DNA of 64,000 nt from Reichenbachiella sp. Lineage in GTDB: Bacteria > Bacteroidota > Bacteroidia > Cytophagales > Cyclobacteriaceae. Under the pieces are notes generated by a model, which was not told the DNA's origin, did not search any database, and saw only the letters and a program-made list of their open reading frames with translations. Of the stretch, positions 46,101 through 54,837 are shown in pieces (positions within the stretch are counted from its first letter, which is position 1; each line of letters begins with the position of its first letter). Position numbers and translations under genes: made by a program. The stretch lies in NCBI RefSeq assembly GCF_033344935.1, contig NZ_JAWPMM010000001.1:1908001-1972000 (forward strand), given 5' to 3'.

Positions 46101-49100
46101 TGTAATTGAACCGTGTTGGCACTTGATTTATTCAAGTTGTAAAAAGTGGTAGCACCAGTTATTAATTGGGTGCTTGAGCCATTAAAAGTTGTGGTGTTTG
46201 AATTTGGAGTAAATGTTCCGCTATTGGTAAAATCCCCAGCAATAGAGAGAGCCAAGCCAGAAGCATCCAGGATAGTATTGGCTTCAATCGTTAAGTCATT
46301 ATTGATGGTCAGAGGCGTATTCAACAAACTCAGCGTCGGATAGTCAGAAGTACCAGATGAGTTATCTACAACTATATCATAAAGATTGATGAAACTCTTA
46401 ATAGATAATGCCTCAGTTCCAGAAACTGTAGAGAGATCTCCGAATTGAATAGTTGTACCAGTGCCTACGGCGTAAGTATCAGGGTCCAAATATAAGGATG
46501 CTACAGATGCAGTAGATAAATGGTTTGCGATGGTAATTGAGCCACCTGAGAAGTTAAACGAACTTCCGGTTCCATAGACAGCAAACATAGGCTTGTTCGT
46601 ACTAGGTGATCCTCCATTATTGGTTCCAATAAGGGCTGTACCACCTGATTGGTTATAACTCAATATCCCTCCAGAGGTAAAGATGGATTCACGAATTTGC
46701 GATCCTACCAGCAACTGTGCAGTCCCACTTAAGTCTATACTTGCAGAGCCTGAACTTGAATATTGCAGATAGTTGTTGTTTCCACCATCCATGTCTAATA
46801 TTCCAGTTCCATCCAATGTGATTGACCCATCTAGTGTTATGCCTAAATCATCTCCAAGGACGGTCATTGTACCAGCACTAATTTGCAGACCAGCAGTAGC
46901 TGGAATGTTGAAGTCAGAATCATTTGTTTCATTAGTTAAAATAATATCATTCGCATCTCCGATGTTGGTGTCATTAATAACTAATACTCCATTTTGAAGT
47001 TCAATCGGCTGAACCGTAGCCGTAGGGGTGCTTAGCGTAAAATCATCATTGAATGTGAAGGAATAGGTCTGATCAGTTCCCTTATTTTGAACAATCCTGT
47101 GTAGATCAGGGGTGGAGGTAGACGTTCTTGAATAGCTATTATTACTTTCTCCTTGTAGCTCTAAGATTGCTCTTGGTCTGGCATTGTCAGCATTGTAGAG
47201 GTCAAAACTGTGTCCATTTTCCGCTCCGTGAATGATGTCTCCCTTAAGGATTAGTGTATGTTCCAGATCTACTGCTGCATCGGCAACGATCAAATCACGA
47301 TCTTGTGGATTTGTAAATGGATCCACAGTATAATCAATATCTCCATTCACAGTTACGGTCACTGCTGAACCACTATTTGGAAATTGGAAAGTTCCCCCCA
47401 CCCAAGTTCCGATGACTAGATCTTCACCAATCGTCATGTCCTGTACAGGAATTAACGTCCCGTTTCCTTGTACCACTACATTGGCGTTAGTTGTAATATT
47501 TTGATCGATGGTATAAGTGGCTGATTCTACCATCAGATTAGGGATGGGGGTGGGAATGTTATTGAGTGTAGCAGTACCTCCAAAGTATAGGTAGTATGAA
47601 TCAGTATTTTCTCCAAAATCTCCAAAATCGCCATTAGCAGTAATTGCTAATGTGGCGTCAAAAGAGACCATGCCTGAGCCTGTAACCAGTCCCAGGTTGT
47701 AGGTGCCAGCAGTTAAAAATTGTAGCCTTGGTAAATCTTCAGATGTGGGGTCGGGATAGGTCGTATAGTCGTGTTCGAATATTACCGCACCTAAATCATT
47801 GATACCTGCTAATACATTGACACGGTGAGAATCCCCGGCACCGTCTGACTGGATGATGACTACGCTGCCTTCAGTAGGCACTTCTTGGGTACCAGATCCA
47901 TCCTGTACATTTCTAGACCAGGTGGCGGCAGTGTTGAAATTTCCATCCTGACGAGAATAGTAAATAGTTGGATTGCTGTTGAAGCGGTTGTTATGTCCAG
48001 CGCTATAGAAGGCTTTATCTAATGGAATGGTAGAATCGTCGAATGTGATTTCATTAGTTCCAGCATTGTAATCGTTTTCTGTAGAACGGGTAAAAGGCAA
48101 TACTGCTAATCCTTTACCACATCTCCAACTTCCCGTACCAGAACCATCCAAATCCACTTCGTCATGAATAAAAACCTGCGAGCTTACCTGTGGCAAAACG
48201 GTGAAGTCAGAATGGTTGACTCGCCAGTAATAACTTAGAATACCCCCAGCTCCAGGGTCGTTGGATGGTATCTCATCATCTGCTACACTCACTGTGATAT
48301 AGCCATCGTCAGTTAGAGTAGAAATATTTATGCTTGCAGGAGTATATCTAGAGCCGTCCGTAACGTCCTGGTTATTAGCGTCTGTTCCAATTGGAAATAC
48401 GAATGTGCCTGTGGCATCTACATACATTTCAATTCCACCATCTGAAGCATTTCCATCTGTTTGCACAAATCTGTTCGCTCCAAATCCACTAATCGTTGCT
48501 GATGCTCCTTGCATACGGAGTTTGCTAGAGTTTATGTCCAACAACTGGTCCTGGCTAAAGGTTAATGTTCCTGTAACCACCTGGTCAGCAGAGAAACTAA
48601 CATCATTGGATGCATCATTTAGATTGACATTTCCAAATACACCATTCCCATCGCCGCTCACTGCATAGTCAGTAGAGCCTCCACTAAATTCTAAGGCCCC
48701 AGTTCCAGTACTTTGGTGTGTTCCAGAGTTGGATAGACTGCCCTGAACGATAATATCTTGATTGGCATTATCTATAGAAGCACTCGATCCGATAGTCAAT
48801 GAATTGTTGACGGTCATGTCTCCACTATTGATTGTCTTCAGGCCTGTGCCGGACACATTCACATCATAAAAATCACCATATGTACCTGCTAATGTAATGG
48901 TCTGACTCGCCTCGCCATTAAATGTAGTCGTGTTGTTTCCTCCCTGGGTATAGGTAGATCCGGTTGCAATATTAAAATTTCTACCCAGCGTAATGTTATT
49001 TCCTCCCAGTCTAAAATCTGCCCCACTAGCTAATATTAAGTCATTAGATACGGTAATGTCCGACTGTATATCGACAAACTCAGTGTCGTCATCAGTAATC

Positions 49101-52099
49101 GTAAGGTTATAAAAATTTGGAGTAAAATAGATTTCAAAACCGTCTGTTCCCAATTCTCCTGGCTCGATGTCGATTTCGATAGTCCCACCTGTCACGCTGT
49201 AATTGCCTTCAGCAACGTCTACATTTATACCGTTTACTACTCCTGATCCGGCTAGGACTCTTTCATTGTAATCTTTAAGGATGATGCTACCACCAGACAT
49301 GACAAAAACCCCATTGGTAGATTTGAAATCAAATAGACCAATAGTGTCGTCCCAGGTATTACCAGCTTCTGTAGTTCCTACCAAATTAAGTGTACCTCCA
49401 CTCTGCTGATATACGATTTTCGCATTAGCTCCTCCACTATTTCTCAGCTGAGGTAGTGTCATCGTTCCTCCTTCTATGATCAAATTGGGAGAGCCATATT
49501 GTGAAAAGAAGGAGCCGGGGGCTTGATGAGATTCAAATGTGCCATCTGTTAATCGCCATTTACCCATAAAGGTAACGGATTGTTGTTGGCCAGTAGCCCC
49601 TCTTACACCATCAATATCTACGGCATCAAGTTCTGGATCTATGGCTGCAATTTGGGCTTCACTATTTGCGGTTGCCCATACTTCCACATTTGGACCATCC
49701 ATCCAAAGCGCACCACTCTCTGGGATCATCCAGGATCCATTGGTTCCGCCTCCCAGGTTAACATTGCCTTCAGAAAGTGAGGGAATAAATGTACTACCAG
49801 TTAAGTGCAGCGTTCCATTTTGAATATATATTGGTTTTCCAACTGTCGGATTGGCACTATTAGGGGTATTGCCAATATCATTTCTTCCGTAAACTCGAAA
49901 GTTTTCCAATGCGGAAGGGTTGACAGTAAGTAAGTAGGTTTGATCTGTTCCTTTATCGATGACCAGGTCATAAAAATTGGTCGTGTTATTACAGGTCAAT
50001 GTATTATCAGATTGTCCTGTAAACCGCACAGTTACAGCGCCCTCATTTGCCCCTGTTGGAAAGGAATCAAAATCGTATCCACTGAGGTTGGAAAAATTAA
50101 TTATTCCATTGTTGGTCAAGTCGCCGTATAAGTTGAGTCGGTGATAGGTAGTGTGGTAATCAGCCGGACCAGTTGGGTCGCCGATATCTCCGCTACCTAC
50201 TGATATTTCTCCATTAGCGGCGACGTTCAGGTTTCCGAGAACATCTATAATCAACCGAGTAGTGCTCGCATCATTAATTTGAAAATCACCTCGAGTAATA
50301 GTCAGGTTGTTATTAACAGTTATATCACTAGTAAGAATAAGATGCTGAGCTGAAGAATTGAAATTGAGCACCAAGTTATAAAAAGAGGTCAAGCCTGAGG
50401 CCGAAGTCAAGTTTACATCACTGGACCCATAATATTCCACTGTACCAGCTCCAGAACCTGCATTGGTAAAAACACTGCCGTCTGTTATGGTTGGGAGGAT
50501 ATCATCGCTCAATCTGATTGTGCCTGATCCTTCCAGTTCAGTAACCGTTCCATGACCTGTACTGCTGCCAAAATCAAGTGTCCCATTGACTACCAGTTTA
50601 GAAAGCGTACCGGATATATCACCATTGCCTACCGTTACTGTTTTACCAGAGAGAATGGTAACTATATCTGTCGCTGCTGTAGGAGAAGTGTCAGGAGTTA
50701 AGCCGTCAGGGTTGTTGTAAATAGCTCCAGCGGGATCAAGCGTCCATGTATTGGTATTTGACCAGTCGCCTGAATTAATAACATACCATTTTTTTGACGT
50801 AGAAGGACTACCAAGCGTGAAGTAACCACTATTTAATTCTCCATCAGTCAATGTGAACCGTATTCTGTCTCCATTGAATGTAGGGTTGGTAACCATGCTT
50901 ACCTGAGTGAAGTCACCAGAAGTTCCTGCTCGAGTCAAAAGACTGAAATCAGTTGCAGTTAGTCCAGTGACATCAGTGTACATTCCGGATTCCACGATGT
51001 CGAATTCAATAATGCCACCAAGATTTCCAGTTTTTTCCAGATACCAAATTCTATTATAGCGTTCGGTATTTGCTATACCGGTTAAGTTTGTTGATGTGGT
51101 ACTTAGATTACTATTGTTGTGTCCTGTGAAAAGGTATTCATCATTTGAGAATGCATCTGAGCCATTTTCAGATAAGTAGATAGTGCCACCCTCTCCAGTA
51201 GTTGCGTTATGAGTTGTGGTGTTGAGTTGTCCAACTCCTACCAAATTGTACCGGTAGTTAGCACCAGCGCCACTATAGTGATCATTTCCCCCGATAGAAA
51301 TACCAAATTTTTCCGAATAGTAGTTTTCAACTACTCTAATTTCAGCTTCGTTTAAAACCACATCATAATAAATTAGCTCTCCAAGGTATCCGTCAAAGTA
51401 ATTAGCACTTGAAGCATCGCTACCTATTTTAATTTGAACGGCATTGTGATCACCTATGGTGGTAGGGATTGATGTGTTATTTGTATAGGTGACCCCATCC
51501 AGTGTAAGCGCTATTTCTGCAGGACCTGCAGCACCATCATAGGTACAACTAACAATATGGCTTTGTCCAGCAATGATTGAGGAAGCCGGACTTGATACAG
51601 TATAGCTTGAAGACCCATTGTTAATTCCGAAAGTCATACTTCCGTCGGCAGCTATATAAGCGTATATCCCATTAGTACCATCTCCTTGCTGATAAATGTA
51701 TTGTAAACTACCTACTGTAGAAGGCTCGATGATCATGAACATGGTTCTAGCATTGAGCGTAGAGGCAGGGCTAATGCTATTGGAAGGGTCAGCCAAGTCT
51801 AGGAACTCACTACTGGCAGCTGTGAATAAAACTCCTGGTTCGGCATTTGTGCCAATTCCCGCAGAGGCATCAAATGTAGGGTTCGTGGCCGTGCTGTTGT
51901 TAGTGGCGTCGTTGCTGTTTGCTCGATCAGTCCAGGTGGTTACGTTGTTGGTGCCATCATAGGTCAGGCCTTTATCAGATCGAAGCCAAAAGGTAATGTT
52001 GCTCGCAGGCGAATTAACTCCACCAGGCCCGGTTTGAGCATATGTTGATCCTGCGCCTAGCAGGACAATGACTAATGAAAGTAGAAGGTTTTTCATCAA
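43142..52099 (-). CDS. giant T9SS-secreted beta-repeat protein, 2985 aa
   Basis: A signal peptide (MMKNLLLSLVIVLLGAGSTYA) is followed by the same QTGPGGV start as the neighbouring giant protein, one LamG-like domain (about 25-270) and one GVGQ...GHNN domain (about 275-430). Then come three long blocks, each opening with a WS/TW sequence (about 442 WYVINSGDWSNTNTW, 1380 YYSRQDGNFNTAATW, 2317 GNWTTDGSWDTN). They are filled with short repeats such as GTLDLGTN and NNLTITRG, predicted as right-handed beta-helix. The end has a SELNNEYFEVQKS domain and a T9SS type A sorting domain (2900-2985, VFPNPTNSNN). It is probably a surface or secreted adhesin/matrix protein. No Calx-beta domain was seen. Confidence 0.92.
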   Translation of the reverse strand: MMKNLLLSLVIVLLGAGSTYAQTGPGGVNSPASNITFWLRSDKGLTYDGTNNVTTWTDRANSNDATNNSTATNPTFDASAGIGTNAEPGVLFTAASSEFLDLADPSNSISPASTLNARTMFMIIEPSTVGSLQYIYQQGDGTNGIYAYIAADGSMTFGINNGSSSYTVSSPASSIIAGQSHIVSCTYDGAAGPAEIALTLDGVTYTNNTSIPTTIGDHNAVQIKIGSDASSANYFDGYLGELIYYDVVLNEAEIRVVENYYSEKFGISIGGNDHYSGAGANYRYNLVGVGQLNTTTHNATTGEGGTIYLSENGSDAFSNDEYLFTGHNNSNLSTTSTNLTGIANTERYNRIWYLEKTGNLGGIIEFDIVESGMYTDVTGLTATDFSLLTRAGTSGDFTQVSMVTNPTFNGDRIRFTLTDGELNSGYFTLGSPSTSKKWYVINSGDWSNTNTWTLDPAGAIYNNPDGLTPDTSPTAATDIVTILSGKTVTVGNGDISGTLSKLVVNGTLDFGSSTGHGTVTELEGSGTIRLSDDILPTITDGSVFTNAGSGAGTVEYYGSSDVNLTSASGLTSFYNLVLNFNSSAQHLILTSDITVNNNLTITRGDFQINDASTTRLIIDVLGNLNVAANGEISVGSGDIGDPTGPADYHTTYHRLNLYGDLTNNGIINFSNLSGYDFDSFPTGANEGAVTVRFTGQSDNTLTCNNTTNFYDLVIDKGTDQTYLLTVNPSALENFRVYGRNDIGNTPNSANPTVGKPIYIQNGTLHLTGSTFIPSLSEGNVNLGGGTNGSWMIPESGALWMDGPNVEVWATANSEAQIAAIDPELDAVDIDGVRGATGQQQSVTFMGKWRLTDGTFESHQAPGSFFSQYGSPNLIIEGGTMTLPQLRNSGGANAKIVYQQSGGTLNLVGTTEAGNTWDDTIGLFDFKSTNGVFVMSGGSIILKDYNERVLAGSGVVNGINVDVAEGNYSVTGGTIEIDIEPGELGTDGFEIYFTPNFYNLTITDDDTEFVDIQSDITVSNDLILASGADFRLGGNNITLGRNFNIATGSTYTQGGNNTTTFNGEASQTITLAGTYGDFYDVNVSGTGLKTINSGDMTVNNSLTIGSSASIDNANQDIIVQGSLSNSGTHQSTGTGALEFSGGSTDYAVSGDGNGVFGNVNLNDASNDVSFSADQVVTGTLTFSQDQLLDINSSKLRMQGASATISGFGANRFVQTDGNASDGGIEMYVDATGTFVFPIGTDANNQDVTDGSRYTPASINISTLTDDGYITVSVADDEIPSNDPGAGGILSYYWRVNHSDFTVLPQVSSQVFIHDEVDLDGSGTGSWRCGKGLAVLPFTRSTENDYNAGTNEITFDDSTIPLDKAFYSAGHNNRFNSNPTIYYSRQDGNFNTAATWSRNVQDGSGTQEVPTEGSVVIIQSDGAGDSHRVNVLAGINDLGAVIFEHDYTTYPDPTSEDLPRLQFLTAGTYNLGLVTGSGMVSFDATLAITANGDFGDFGENTDSYYLYFGGTATLNNIPTPIPNLMVESATYTIDQNITTNANVVVQGNGTLIPVQDMTIGEDLVIGTWVGGTFQFPNSGSAVTVTVNGDIDYTVDPFTNPQDRDLIVADAAVDLEHTLILKGDIIHGAENGHSFDLYNADNARPRAILELQGESNNSYSRTSTSTPDLHRIVQNKGTDQTYSFTFNDDFTLSTPTATVQPIELQNGVLVINDTNIGDANDIILTNETNDSDFNIPATAGLQISAGTMTVLGDDLGITLDGSITLDGTGILDMDGGNNNYLQYSSSGSASIDLSGTAQLLVGSQIRESIFTSGGILSYNQSGGTALIGTNNGGSPSTNKPMFAVYGTGSSFNFSGGSITIANHLSTASVASLYLDPDTYAVGTGTTIQFGDLSTVSGTEALSIKSFINLYDIVVDNSSGTSDYPTLSLLNTPLTINNDLTIEANTILDASGLALSIAGDFTNSGTFTPNSNTTTFNGSSTQLITGATTFYNLNKSSANTVQLQASSDLTIQNNLNITSGTLDDNNNDITVSGTVTNSAIHTNTNGTKSNSGIILAGSTPQDINGTGTFSRIQVQNASDVTINNDVVITEQVRLHTGSLDIQGFQLTMNEDAVFFDASGGGFSSSKMVQTRRSFTDAGVIKVYNGTAASAFTYPIGSGNKYTPVVISLTQNSETNATIAIRAADEPHPNVQEDVDSPEFVDQDNVLQYYWEVTSSGMTDFIGNLTFTYFGSDAYVTSPFTLNDYNTARLLPDASDTWNKLETGFNYQSRDGSNTLSFDVISATGDSGIGGDYTAGVDGAIPNQVQTVTSNVSGGTGNWTTDGSWDTNSAPRGAIVDILAGDEIIMDGPDLLAYKTVIDGTLTVSALATNARLGRVSGTGTLVISGGGNLPAGIYDDFFNCSTGGTLAFNDNDDYTLPDQIANLRNLLIDGTGTKSFPNTDITICNDLELRGGTTLNNDFNVTVEVLGNMTLTNGTLDLGTNTTFTVNGNVTVTAGTLDLGNNDLIILGDLILNGGTVALGTNGTIDLEGDLTIAGSSTISGANSSNFNFAQDITKTTGTFSVDATTTTFTADGTGTQTISGDFTGAEAFNRLTVNKSSGDLSIIDGGNAVEVDGVLTLTSQNIQTDGSNTLTLTSSASIVGGSSASYVEGPLTKNGIAASANFTFPIGNSSRYGYARIENVGTGGQNWTAEYFSSNANSGQTIDITTNAGYGAMVEISTLNSWTITPSGSNSANVELGVISGMGVHVIEDVRIAIYNGPTASEWVNLGGSPAGNESSGSITSQTASDFSSSTFSFGGITTVALPVELVRFTADLIDNQVELNWTTSSELNNEYFEVQKSTNGENYDTIGEIDGSGTTNEFVNYQFIDSHPYYGLSYYRLVQVDYDGTRNVHAPVTVNNEGYRSGIEVSVFPNPTNSNNVNLRLISGDENTIIQVSMFDLSGTLIHFEQVTPNQGLIDIQLGVYKEIQAGIYLIAVQQGNNKEIKRLSVR

Positions 52100-52200
52100 A
52101 GTTCTTATTTCAATTATTTCAGGTCAGGTCATTACAACCTTCAGGATTTACTATTTTGACAAATACAACCAGCTGCTATGCGCCAGTTATATCTACAATG

Positions 52201-52356
52201 CAAAAATAGAAAGCATATAAACACTATATATACGTAAACCCCTCTATTTGCAAAAAATGGGTATTCCCCTAACATTATAGGGGGATTTCCTACGAATGCT
52301 GCAAAATATTCGATTAATGAGTAACAAATTGTATTATTCTAATAAAAAATAATCAA
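52201..52356 (-). promoter_or_regulatory. upstream regulatory region shared with the first giant gene, copy 2
   Basis: Contains TATTTTTG on the minus strand (52201-52208), a full match to the -7 consensus TAnnTTTG, CTATTT-N2-AAAAAA (52244-52257), CCCCTA-N6-TAGGGGGATTTCCTA (52266-52292) and AATTGTATTATT (52327-52338). No good -33 TTTG is present, consistent with an activator-dependent promoter in which the CCCCTA...TAGGGG dyad is bound by a regulator about 60 bp upstream of the -7 box. Confidence 0.72.
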
Positions 52357-52480
52357 TTATCATTTTTTAATTGTACTACCCTGGAAGAGTGGCTTTTCTC
52401 GTACTGGGTTAATTAGATTTTTGAGTGGCACTATTGCGAGAAGAAAATGGAAATCGAAAGTTTATATTTTAATGAGACAT

Positions 52481-52516
52481 AAAAAAAACGAGGAAAACCA
52501 AAACCTCGTTTTTTTA
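52481..52516. terminator. orphan bidirectional intrinsic terminator
   Basis: ACGAGG (52488-52493) and CCTCGT (52504-52509) are extended by an A-tract on the left and a T-tract on the right, so either strand reads as a stem plus U-run. No annotated gene ends here, which implies an unrecognised short transcript nearby. Confidence 0.75.
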
Positions 52517-52751
52517 TTATGAGAAAAATTACTGATTGAATTTCGTTTAATCCAATCACGTAATGACAACTGATTATTTCCAAATGTTAGCAAAAGAAAA
52601 ATCAGTAAATTGGATGTTAAATGTTGAACTTCTTAACCTGTAAGACTGCAACGCTTATAAGCTTGCCTGATATCAAGTCCGATACATTAGCTGTGTATCA
52701 ACAAATTGAGAATTTAACCTTTAACACTGACAAAACAGCTGGTGAATTTGA

Positions 52752-52797
52752 TCCCCCTATACTTTTTTATTGGCTATTATTACGCCTATAAGGGATT
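52752..52797. promoter_or_regulatory. CCCCCTATA dyad resembling the giant-gene element
   Basis: ATCCCCCTATA and TATAAGGGATTT form an imperfect dyad with a 23-base centre, recalling the CCCCTA...TAGGGGGATTT element upstream of the two giant genes but with a longer spacer and without the AATTGTATTATT block. It could be a weaker site for the same regulator. Confidence 0.3.
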
Positions 52798-53160
52798 TTT
52801 TGAATGAAATGAGGGGCTTACCAATTAAATATTAGAAGTTTTTAAAAAGGCCGAATTTTATTGCTGAAAGCGTAGGGTTTGCCTTATTATTCGGCATTAA
52901 ATATTGTAAAATAAGACTGTCTTTTTTGCGACATTTTCTAGTTAATTTTAGAAACAAAATTTTATTTTGTGAATACCAGAAATGGCAACCTTTTAAGTTG
53001 GTTTGGATTCCTGAAATACTTCCATTCATTAGGAGATAGAATATAATTCTTTGATTGGTTACTTAATCCTTGTGATTTTCTGATTTATGTTTATTATTTC
53101 CAATGAATATTTTGATGGGCAACAAGATGCTTAGCTTTACATCATGATAAAAGATAGCTC

Positions 53161-54396
53161 ATGTATTGGAAAAAATATAGTAGACAAAAAATAAGAGATG
53201 TAGTTTTTGAAGCGATTGGAAAGAACCTTAACTACCGAGATTCACCACCAATAGGGCTTCCAGCCTCATATTTAGATCCTAAGGTGTTCTATTCAGACGC
53301 ACCTTTTTTAAGTGAGGCTCCATTTATGAGTACAATGGTAGCTAATCCGAATCATATTGGTTGTCACACCATGGGCGACTCCGAACCTGTTTTTAGTGGA
53401 ACCCAGGCTATTGAAAGAGAGCTTATTGAGATTTGTGCAACTCAAATTTTTGGTGCTGAATCGGATGCGGTAGATGGGTATGTTGCTTCTGGCGGCACGG
53501 AGGCCAATATTCAAGCATTTTGGGTTCTAAGGAATTATTTTATACAGGAATTGGGAGCCGCTCATGATGAAATTGCTATGGTATATTCTTCAGATGCTCA
53601 CTATTCGATGCCCAAAGGCGTGAACCTGTTGAATATTAAGTCTATAGTGGCGCAGGTAGATGAAGAAACGCGCTTGATCGATTTGATCAAGTTGAAAGAA
53701 TCATTGACTCAAGCCAAGGCGTCTGGTGTTAAATATTTTATTGTAGTCATGAATATGTCTACCACCATGTTTGGTTCAGTGGATGATATGGAAGGCGCTA
53801 TTGATTTGTTTCATTCTATGAGCTTGAATTTTAAGATTCATGTGGATGGTGCTTATGGAGGGTTTATTTACCCTTTTTCAGCCAAGGATGTCTTATATTC
53901 TTTTCAGAATGAGCATGTGTTTTCATTTTCTTTAGACGCCCATAAGATGCTACTGTCTCCTTATGGTACTGGTATTGTACTGATTAGGAAAGGGTATATA
54001 GACTATGCTATGACCCAAGAGGCAAACTATGTAAAAGGGAAGGACTACACTTTAATTGGTAGTCGTTCAGGTGCGAATGCAGTGGCTATTTGGATGATCT
54101 TAAGAGCATATGGCTCTGAGGGTTGGACTGCAAAAATTGCCGAGCTTCTTGATCGTACCGATTGGCTTTGTGAGCAATTGTCCAAGCGAGGTATTGTGTA
54201 TTTTCGGCATCCAAAGATGAATATCGTTACGATGAAACCAGATATGATCGATAAAGCATTGGCTGAAAAGTATTTTTTAGTTCCTGATGATCATGATTCT
54301 CCGGCTTGGTGGAAAATTGTTGTGATGGATCATGTTACCGAGGGTGTTTTAGATCATTTCTTATTGGATTTAGATAAATCAATCACAAATGCATAA
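53161..54396 (+). CDS. PLP-dependent group II decarboxylase family protein
   Basis: Product of 411 aa of the fold-type I PLP enzymes, group II decarboxylase branch (tyrosine/glutamate/aspartate decarboxylase-like). The phosphate-binding region is VASGGTEANIQAFW (about 112-125), the cofactor-binding Asp229 is in HVDGAYGG, and the Schiff-base Lys262 is in LDAHKMLLSPYG. It is shorter than typical decarboxylases, more like archaeal MfnA. It probably decarboxylates an aromatic or acidic amino acid. Its last 8 bp overlap the start of a DUF423 gene. Confidence 0.85.
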   Translation: MYWKKYSRQKIRDVVFEAIGKNLNYRDSPPIGLPASYLDPKVFYSDAPFLSEAPFMSTMVANPNHIGCHTMGDSEPVFSGTQAIERELIEICATQIFGAESDAVDGYVASGGTEANIQAFWVLRNYFIQELGAAHDEIAMVYSSDAHYSMPKGVNLLNIKSIVAQVDEETRLIDLIKLKESLTQAKASGVKYFIVVMNMSTTMFGSVDDMEGAIDLFHSMSLNFKIHVDGAYGGFIYPFSAKDVLYSFQNEHVFSFSLDAHKMLLSPYGTGIVLIRKGYIDYAMTQEANYVKGKDYTLIGSRSGANAVAIWMILRAYGSEGWTAKIAELLDRTDWLCEQLSKRGIVYFRHPKMNIVTMKPDMIDKALAEKYFLVPDDHDSPAWWKIVVMDHVTEGVLDHFLLDLDKSITNA

Positions 54397-54763
54397 AAAT
54401 GGATTGTTAATAGGAGCGGTGCTAGGTCTGTTGTCCGTAGTTATTGGTGCGTTCGGTGCGCATGGGTTGAAAGATATCTTAGTGGAAAATGGTAGACTAG
54501 ATGTTTTTGAAACGGCAGTGAAATATCAAATGTACCATGCATTTGCGTTGCTGTTTACTAGTCTCCTAGCTGAGAAAATAAAAGGAAGATGGGCCACTAG
54601 AGCGATCTTTTGTTTTGTGACTGGGGTTATAATTTTTAGTGGCTCCTTGTATGTTTTGAGTATATCCAACATCGGCATTTTCGGAGCGATTACACCAATT
54701 GGTGGTTTGTTTTTTGTAGCTGGGTGGATTTACCTAATTATTAGTATTGTCAAGAACACTTGA
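54389..54763 (+). CDS. DUF423 family membrane protein
   Basis: Product of 124 aa with four membrane helices. The family-typical N-terminal sequence GAVLGLLSVVIGAFGAHGLKD is followed by the conserved YHAFALLFTSLL and FSGSLYVLSIS...ITPIGGLFFVAGW segments. The biochemical role of DUF423 proteins is unknown. The start codon lies 8 bp inside the preceding decarboxylase-family gene, so the two are translationally coupled. Confidence 0.92.
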   Translation: MHKNGLLIGAVLGLLSVVIGAFGAHGLKDILVENGRLDVFETAVKYQMYHAFALLFTSLLAEKIKGRWATRAIFCFVTGVIIFSGSLYVLSISNIGIFGAITPIGGLFFVAGWIYLIISIVKNT

Positions 54764-54837
54764 AAATGATTAATTTTAATAGCTAGTAGATGGGACGATT
54801 GATTACTTTGAATTTTTGTTTATCTAACTTTATTAAC

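Larger units (their letters stand above)
52359..53160. other. about 800-bp intergenic region with no supported gene
   Basis: Contains an orphan intrinsic terminator (52481-52516) and a CCCCCTATA...TATAAGGGATTT dyad at about 52752-52797. A 65-codon minus-strand frame (52832-53029) is not convincing. The very AT-rich stretch just before 53161 probably holds the promoter of the decarboxylase-family gene. Confidence 0.5.

Noticed and set aside
29124-52099. CRISPR-like reading of the repeated segments in the giant genes
   Set aside because: Repeats are protein-domain repeats in frame with large, varied units; no short identical direct repeats with regular spacers were seen anywhere in the window.
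52832-53029. 65-codon minus-strand frame in the long intergenic region
   Set aside because: Very AT-rich, no motif, and likely chance.
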